A stretch of DNA of 10,088 nucleotides, taken from positions 1 to 10,088 of the forward strand of contig DBVS01000136.1 in NCBI GenBank assembly GCA_002308235.1, read 5' to 3'. Both the position numbers and the translations under genes were made by a program. Within the stretch, counting starts at the first letter, position 1. Each line of letters opens with the position of its first letter. Of this stretch, positions 6,235 through 10,088 are shown in pieces. The notes beneath the pieces were generated by a model that worked only from the letters and a program-made list of their open reading frames with translations, searched no databases and was not told the origin of the DNA. The stretch is from Lachnospiraceae bacterium UBA1258. GTDB lineage: Bacteria > Bacillota > Clostridia > Lachnospirales > Lachnospiraceae.

Positions 6235-7872
6235 ATGAAAGATTGGTGGAAATCATGTACGTTTTATCAGATTTATCCCAGAAGTTTCTGCGATTCAAAC
6301 GGAGACGGAATCGGAGATTTGAGGGGTATAATTTCAAAACTTGATTATCTTTCCTGGCTCGGCGTGGGTGCAGTCTGGCTCTGCCCCGTGTATAAATCCC
6401 CCAATGCGGATATGGGTTACGATATAAGCGATTATGAAGACATCATGGAAGAATTCGGCAACATGGCGGATTTTGACGAACTTCTTTCCGAAATGCACAA
6501 AAGAAACATAAAGCTCGTTATGGACCTGGTGGTGAATCATACTTCAGATGAGCATGAGTGGTTTATTAAATCCAAAAGCAGTGCCGACGAAAAAGAAAAT
6601 CCTTACCGCGATTTCTACATCTGGAGAGACGGAAAGGATAAAAGCGGGAAGCCCGGAACCGAACCCAATAACTGGGCCTCTTTCTTTACGCCTTCCGCCT
6701 GGTCCTTTGACGAATCCTCAAAGCAATGGTATCTTCATTTGTTTTCGGAAAAGCAACCCGATCTTAACTGGGAAAATGAAACAGTTCGGGATGAAGTCTA
6801 TTCCATGATAAACCGCTGGTTTGACAAGGGCGTGGACGGCTTCAGAATGGACGTAATAAGCTGTATTGCCAAGGATAAAAGGCTTCCGGACGGAAACGGA
6901 AGCGGCTATACCTTTTCGCCCGAATACTTTGCTTTTCAGCCTAAACTCCACGATTATCTCCGTGAAATGCGGGAAAAATGCTTTGACGGAAGAAACTGCA
7001 TGTGCGTAGGCGAAACCACCTTCGTAAATACGGAAAATGCGGGGACTTTGGTAGGTGACGGAAGGGAACTTGACCTTCTTTTTCAATTCGATTTAATGGA
7101 CATCGATTCGGACGGTCCCAAATGGAACATTAAGAAGTTTGATCTTAACAGATTTAAGGAGATCATTTCTTCCTGGCAAAAAGCAATTCCCTGGAACACT
7201 CTGTTTTGGAGCAATCACGATCAGCCCCGTGTCGTATCCCGCTTTGGTGACACTTCCACAATCGAGCGACGGATCATCAGTGCAAAAATGCTGGCGGTTG
7301 CCATGTATCTCATAAAGGGAATTCCCTTTATTTATCAGGGCGAAGAACTGGGTATGGGCAATATGCCTTTTTCCGATCCGTCGGAACTTCGTGATATTGA
7401 AAGCATAAACTTCTTAAAGGGTGCCGACGAAAAGGGTGAGCACGATAAAGCATGGCAGGGCATACTTGCTAAGGGACGGGATAACGCCCGTACTCCCATG
7501 CAGTGGAACGGACGCGAAAACGCGGGCTTTTCTGCCGGAACGCCCTGGATTCGCGTAAATCCCGACCATAAGGAGTTTAATGCGGAAGATGAGATGAAAG
7601 ACGAATCTTCCGTGCTGAATTTCTATAGAAAGCTCATTGCCTTCAGAAACGGAAACGATGTGGCAAAGTTCGGGGATTTTGAGCTTATTGAAACGGGTAT
7701 ACCGGAGGTCTTTTCCTATCGCAGGGCATTGGGGAACAAAGAACTCAAAGTCTTCTGCAACTTTTCGGACAAAACGGTGAACATTTCCGAATATGCAAAG
7801 GGACGCGCCGTTCTTTCATCGGAGTATGAAGAAGGCTGTCTTAAAGCTTTCGGGGCAGCAGTAATTATATGA
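6235..7872 (+). CDS. GH13 alpha-glucosidase, oligo-1,6-glucosidase (isomaltase) type
   Basis: The 545-residue cytoplasmic enzyme (no signal peptide) is predicted to remove terminal glucose from isomalto-oligosaccharides. It opens with the alpha-glucosidase signature WWKSCTFYQIYPRSF and the calcium loop DSNGDGIGDL (20-29). Conserved regions are: I, D97-L-V-V-N-H102; V, Q174-P-D-L-N178, typical of the oligo-1,6-glucosidase subfamily; II, GFRMD with nucleophile Asp206; III, VGE with acid/base Glu260; IV, SNHD with Asp329. These numbers nearly match Bacillus oligo-1,6-glucosidase (Asp199, Glu255, Asp329, from memory), as does the length. The residue after the nucleophile is Val207. Val here is associated with alpha-1,6 activity and Thr or Ala with alpha-1,4. 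A C-terminal beta domain covers ~480-545. Possible ribosome sites are AGAGAGG (6219-6225) and AGAGGG (6227-6232). It is the last operon gene and starts 6 bases after the regulator. Dextran glucosidase or trehalose-6-phosphate hydrolase are related alternatives, but the context favours isomaltase. Confidence 0.93.
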   Translation: MKDWWKSCTFYQIYPRSFCDSNGDGIGDLRGIISKLDYLSWLGVGAVWLCPVYKSPNADMGYDISDYEDIMEEFGNMADFDELLSEMHKRNIKLVMDLVVNHTSDEHEWFIKSKSSADEKENPYRDFYIWRDGKDKSGKPGTEPNNWASFFTPSAWSFDESSKQWYLHLFSEKQPDLNWENETVRDEVYSMINRWFDKGVDGFRMDVISCIAKDKRLPDGNGSGYTFSPEYFAFQPKLHDYLREMREKCFDGRNCMCVGETTFVNTENAGTLVGDGRELDLLFQFDLMDIDSDGPKWNIKKFDLNRFKEIISSWQKAIPWNTLFWSNHDQPRVVSRFGDTSTIERRIISAKMLAVAMYLIKGIPFIYQGEELGMGNMPFSDPSELRDIESINFLKGADEKGEHDKAWQGILAKGRDNARTPMQWNGRENAGFSAGTPWIRVNPDHKEFNAEDEMKDESSVLNFYRKLIAFRNGNDVAKFGDFELIETGIPEVFSYRRALGNKELKVFCNFSDKTVNISEYAKGRAVLSSEYEEGCLKAFGAAVII

Positions 7873-7917
7873 TTGCTATAAAAAAATTAAAAATGAGTTA
7901 AAAAAGTTGAACCTTTT

Positions 7918-7923
7918 TATACT
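7918..7923 (+). promoter_or_regulatory. Possible -10 box of the adhesin leader promoter
   Basis: TATACT matches 5 of 6 -10 positions and predicts a start near 7929-7930, exactly where the first helix of the structured leader begins (GGCGT 7929-7933). No good -35 box lies 16-18 bases upstream; that stretch is A/T-rich with A runs that might act as an UP element. The agreement with the RNA fold is the main support. Confidence 0.35.
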
Positions 7924-7928
7924 TACGC

Positions 7929-8065
7929 GGCGTCTTATTAGATGTAAAGAATGAAGGCAGAAATGTCCTTTCGAATGAAGTGAATACATCGGAGTAGGAA
8001 CGCCCGAATTACCTGAGCCTACATCAAACGGGATAGAAGAGTACCGTTTGGTAAGGCTCATTTTT
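7929..8065 (+). ncRNA. Structured non-coding region, candidate cis-regulatory leader of the adhesin gene
   Basis: Nested helices can be drawn by eye: GGCGT (7929-7933) with ACGCC (8000-8004); GATGTA (7941-7946) with TACATC (7985-7990); and an inner hairpin in the purine-rich segment between them with AAGG pairing CCTT (about 7954-7973). A terminator follows at 8014-8065. Alternative pairings exist: GTAGG (7994-7998) with CCTAC (8018-8022), and GATGTA with a second TACATC copy at 8020-8025. Both would occupy the 5' arm of the terminator, which is the arrangement expected of a transcriptional switch. It matches no riboswitch class I can recall (not the c-di-GMP-I, TPP, SAM, fluoride or guanidine-I cores). 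The other reading is a 3' untranslated region of the sugar operon followed by its terminator. No credible reading frame covers this interval. Confidence 0.45.
8014..8065 (+). terminator. Intrinsic terminator upstream of the adhesin gene
   Basis: The 5' arm is TGAGCC (8014-8019), TAC (8020-8022), AT bulge, CAAACGG (8025-8031). The 3' arm is CCGTTTG (8044-8050), GTA (8051-8053), A bulge, GGCTCA (8055-8060). This gives 16 base pairs interrupted only by small bulges, a 12-base loop, and TTTTTATT directly after. It is the strongest terminator in the window. It either ends the sugar operon, 142 bases after its last stop codon, or acts as a regulated terminator in the adhesin leader. The two roles are not exclusive. 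Confidence 0.8.
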
Positions 8066-8164
8066 ATTGGTTTTCTCATAGTTCTGATCAAAATGGTCTG
8101 TTCGATTATCATTATTTCAAAGTGTTTTTTCTGAAGTAATTCAAGGGTAGTAGTAGGAGGAGAA
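8066..8164 (+). other. Untranslated stretch between terminator and adhesin start
   Basis: This 99-base stretch holds a possible weak promoter: TATCAT at 8107-8112 matches 5 of 6 -10 positions, but no convincing -35 box lies 16-18 bases upstream. At its end a TAG TAG TAG GAG GAG run includes the strong ribosome site AGGAGGAG (8155-8162), 2 to 4 bases before the ATG. If the terminator at 8014-8065 is constitutive, the adhesin promoter must be here. If it is regulated, this is just the distal leader. Confidence 0.4.
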
Positions 8165-10088
8165 ATGAATAATTTCAAAGCAACCAAACTTAGAAGAGCG
8201 ACAGCTTTCCTGATGAGTCTGATCGTTTCTTTCTCTACGTTTGCAAGTGATTCTGCTTTGCTTAAGGCTTATGCGGCAGACTCTGCTTCAAGCGTAACGT
8301 CGTCCGTTACAAATGAGGGTAACACGGACGTTTCGGTTACGAAGAACGCCGTTATCGACGGTGAAGGAAACGTAACCATTACTTTTGATGTGGAAAACAA
8401 GACCACGACTCAGCAGGTTGAAACCAGTACTGCAGCCGAGATCATCTTCCTTATGGATACATCGGGAACGATGAAGGGCGAGAAACTGGCAACGGCTAAA
8501 GCAGCTGCGAAGAACTTCGCAAAGGAGATTTTCGAGGTCAATAAAGAAGACAGCATCAAGGTTGGCGTTATTGCCTTTAATGACAGCGCATCTTCGACCA
8601 ATTTATATGATAGTTATAATGATGTTGAAACTTTGATTGATAATATTCCTGTTGGCGTTCAGACGAATATTCAGGCAGGAATCCACGCAGCCAGAGAATC
8701 ATTTTCAAATAACGATTGCACCAAGATACTTGTGGTTCTCACCGATGGTGAACCGACCGCTTGTTTTGAAGGAACGTCAATAACAAGACATCAGGTGCTT
8801 TTAAATTCCGGAAAAGAATCATTCCTGTATGATGTGTTTGATTATGCTAAAGTGCATGGCGGCTCAGGTAATTATGAGTTGGGGGGAAATCAAAAAACCG
8901 GATGGTATGACGTAGAAAGATATATCTGGTACGACTCCAACAATGAAGAAGTTGAAGACCGGTATGTAGTATGGCCTAAAGGAAGATTTGATACATCATC
9001 CAAAACCGTTGATAATAGATATTTTTATGATGCTACACTGGAAAGACTTGCTTACAAAGGCGAGTGGAGAGTCGGTTATAAGGACAGAAACGGTAAGGTA
9101 CAGGTATCTTATCGGGATGCTACCGGCAAACTGATAAATATAGTTAATGATAGAACCAAAATTGGCCAAACCATTACAGTATACGATCATGAACTCCATT
9201 GCAAGCGATATCATTTAAGGACGGATTACAGCGGCCTTCCAACCATTTCCGAGGCTTATCTTGCCAAGAATGAAGGCATTGAGATCCATACAATTGCCTA
9301 TGGTTATGATAAAATTGCCAAGAACAAGACCGAGAAAGCTAATGTTGATTACGTCATGACCAACATGGCCAGCACCGCAAGCAAGTATTACAAGGCAAAT
9401 GAGGCTGCTGACAGCCTTAACCTGATCATCGATTCAATTACCGACACCGTTAACAAGACCATCGAACTTGCCCGCGGTACCAGGATCGTTGATATCCTTC
9501 CCGAATACTTAAAGGTTACGGGAGCTACCGCAGCCAAGGTAGGAGACGGCAAGGCGCCCGATGCTCCTTCGGATTCCTATCTGACCACGCACAACAAGGT
9601 TGAATGGTCTCTCGGTGAAGCCAATCACGCAACCCTTACCATCAATGCGAAGATCGATGTTGATAAGCTTGTTGAGATTACCGGACATGATCTTAGTTAC
9701 TTTGCCGACGGCAAGGAGATCAACTTAAACGGAACTGTAACGGTTACCTACAGGGACATTAACGAGAACCCCAAGGAAGATACGAAAATCTCCGGTTCCA
9801 ACGTTCCCACGGGTATCCTTAAGACCTATCCTTACAGCATTTCCTATACTCTTGACGGCGAACCCATGGCAGAGTACCCTACCGTTTCAGGTTACGCTCT
9901 TAAGGGTCAGACAATCGACATTGCAACGATCCCTACCGGCAACTACGGCGAGCCCGTTGTTAAGCGCGGACAGGAAACAATTGCAAAGAGCACTGACGGC
10001 GGATATCACTTTGCGGTAGCTGAAAGCAATAACGATGTTGTTGTTGCCCTTTCTACCGCAAGCCACACCGTAAGTTTCTACGGCGGCG
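8165..10088 (+). CDS. Secreted von Willebrand factor A-domain adhesin-like surface protein (3' truncated)
   Basis: The frame is open from ATG 8165 to the window end (641 codons), so the C-terminus and any cell-wall anchor are not visible. Residues 1-38 form a signal peptide: basic KATKLRR, hydrophobic ATAFLMSLIVSFSTFA, probable cleavage at AYA-A near 37. After a Ser/Thr-rich segment, the von Willebrand A domain starts near 91 (EIIFLMDTSGT). Its metal-ion-dependent adhesion site is complete: Asp98, Ser100, Thr102 (Thr in place of the usual second Ser), Thr167 and Asp194 (VVLTDGEPT). The fold seems to be interrupted by a Tyr/Trp-rich insertion (~199-358) and resumes at TISEAYLAKNEGIEIHTIAYG. 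From ~437 follow beta-rich modules of the kind seen in pilin-like adhesins (RIVDILPEYLKVTG; TVTVTYRDIN) and, at ~555-641, a repeat-like unit (YSISYTLDGE ... VSFYGG). Role: probably host or substrate adhesion, inferred from domains. The upstream gene fragment at 1-375 is also surface-type, but the operon between them is unrelated. Confidence 0.85.
   Translation, partial: MNNFKATKLRRATAFLMSLIVSFSTFASDSALLKAYAADSASSVTSSVTNEGNTDVSVTKNAVIDGEGNVTITFDVENKTTTQQVETSTAAEIIFLMDTSGTMKGEKLATAKAAAKNFAKEIFEVNKEDSIKVGVIAFNDSASSTNLYDSYNDVETLIDNIPVGVQTNIQAGIHAARESFSNNDCTKILVVLTDGEPTACFEGTSITRHQVLLNSGKESFLYDVFDYAKVHGGSGNYELGGNQKTGWYDVERYIWYDSNNEEVEDRYVVWPKGRFDTSSKTVDNRYFYDATLERLAYKGEWRVGYKDRNGKVQVSYRDATGKLINIVNDRTKIGQTITVYDHELHCKRYHLRTDYSGLPTISEAYLAKNEGIEIHTIAYGYDKIAKNKTEKANVDYVMTNMASTASKYYKANEAADSLNLIIDSITDTVNKTIELARGTRIVDILPEYLKVTGATAAKVGDGKAPDAPSDSYLTTHNKVEWSLGEANHATLTINAKIDVDKLVEITGHDLSYFADGKEINLNGTVTVTYRDINENPKEDTKISGSNVPTGILKTYPYSISYTLDGEPMAEYPTVSGYALKGQTIDIATIPTGNYGEPVVKRGQETIAKSTDGGYHFAVAESNNDVVVALSTASHTVSFYGG

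Noticed and set aside
7901..7918. AAAAAG...CTTTTT hairpin as terminator of the sugar operon
   Set aside because: The stem has only six pairs, five of them A-T, and would be too weak. The stem at 8014-8065 is a far better terminator.
7873..8164. Known riboswitch class for the adhesin leader
   Set aside because: I compared by eye with remembered cores of c-di-GMP-I, SAM, TPP, fluoride, tetrahydrofolate, guanidine-I and ZTP types and saw no match. A covariance-model search is needed to exclude others such as c-di-GMP-II.
7876..8187. Reverse-strand open frame of 103 codons across the intergenic region
   Set aside because: It overlaps the structured region, the terminator and the start of the adhesin gene, has low-complexity hydrophobic and basic content, shows no recognisable domain and has no ribosome site.
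1..10088. tRNA, rRNA, CRISPR array, insertion sequence or integrase
   Set aside because: No cloverleaf or rRNA segment, no regularly spaced repeats, and no transposase or recombinase motifs were seen on either strand.

Overview
The window reads as a stretch of a Lachnospiraceae-type (Firmicutes, Clostridia) chromosome. Pointers are the very strong GGAGG-type ribosome sites, the CUT1 sugar-uptake operon without its own ATPase gene, and the two flanking surface-protein genes, whose modules resemble those I associate with gut and rumen Lachnospiraceae. That family assignment is recognition from memory, not a search result. Every convincing gene lies on the + strand.

Layout: (1) 1-375 is the 3' end of a secreted/surface protein gene. 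(2) 376-548 is a regulatory interval with two sigma-A-like promoters in tandem and two short palindromes. (3) 549-7872 is a six-gene operon: substrate-binding lipoprotein, two permeases, a GH66 dextranase-family enzyme without signal peptide, an AraC-type regulator, and a GH13 alpha-glucosidase of oligo-1,6-glucosidase type. Gaps are small (4-base overlap, 23, 18 and 6 bases) except for 66 bases after the binding-protein gene, which hold a 9-bp stem-loop. (4) 7873-8164 is a 292-base non-coding interval that folds into several helices, some mutually exclusive, ending in a strong intrinsic terminator 100 bases before the next start codon. (5) 8165 to the window end is the first 641 codons of a secreted von Willebrand factor A adhesin-like protein, which continues beyond the window.

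How the genes fit together: the lipoprotein and the two permeases would import alpha-glucan oligosaccharides. The GH66 enzyme would cut internal alpha-1,6 links in the cytoplasm. The GH13 enzyme has Val directly after its catalytic Asp, a residue associated with alpha-1,6 specificity, and would release glucose from the short products. The combination points to isomalto-oligosaccharides or short dextrans rather than maltodextrins. The embedded AraC-type protein is the likely local regulator. The ATPase is probably a shared MsmK-like subunit encoded elsewhere.

Most worth a second look: the structured leader/terminator region at 7929-8065, which matches no riboswitch class I can recall; the AT-richer insertion of about 160 residues inside the von Willebrand A domain; and the apparently intracellular GH66 enzyme paired with an importer.
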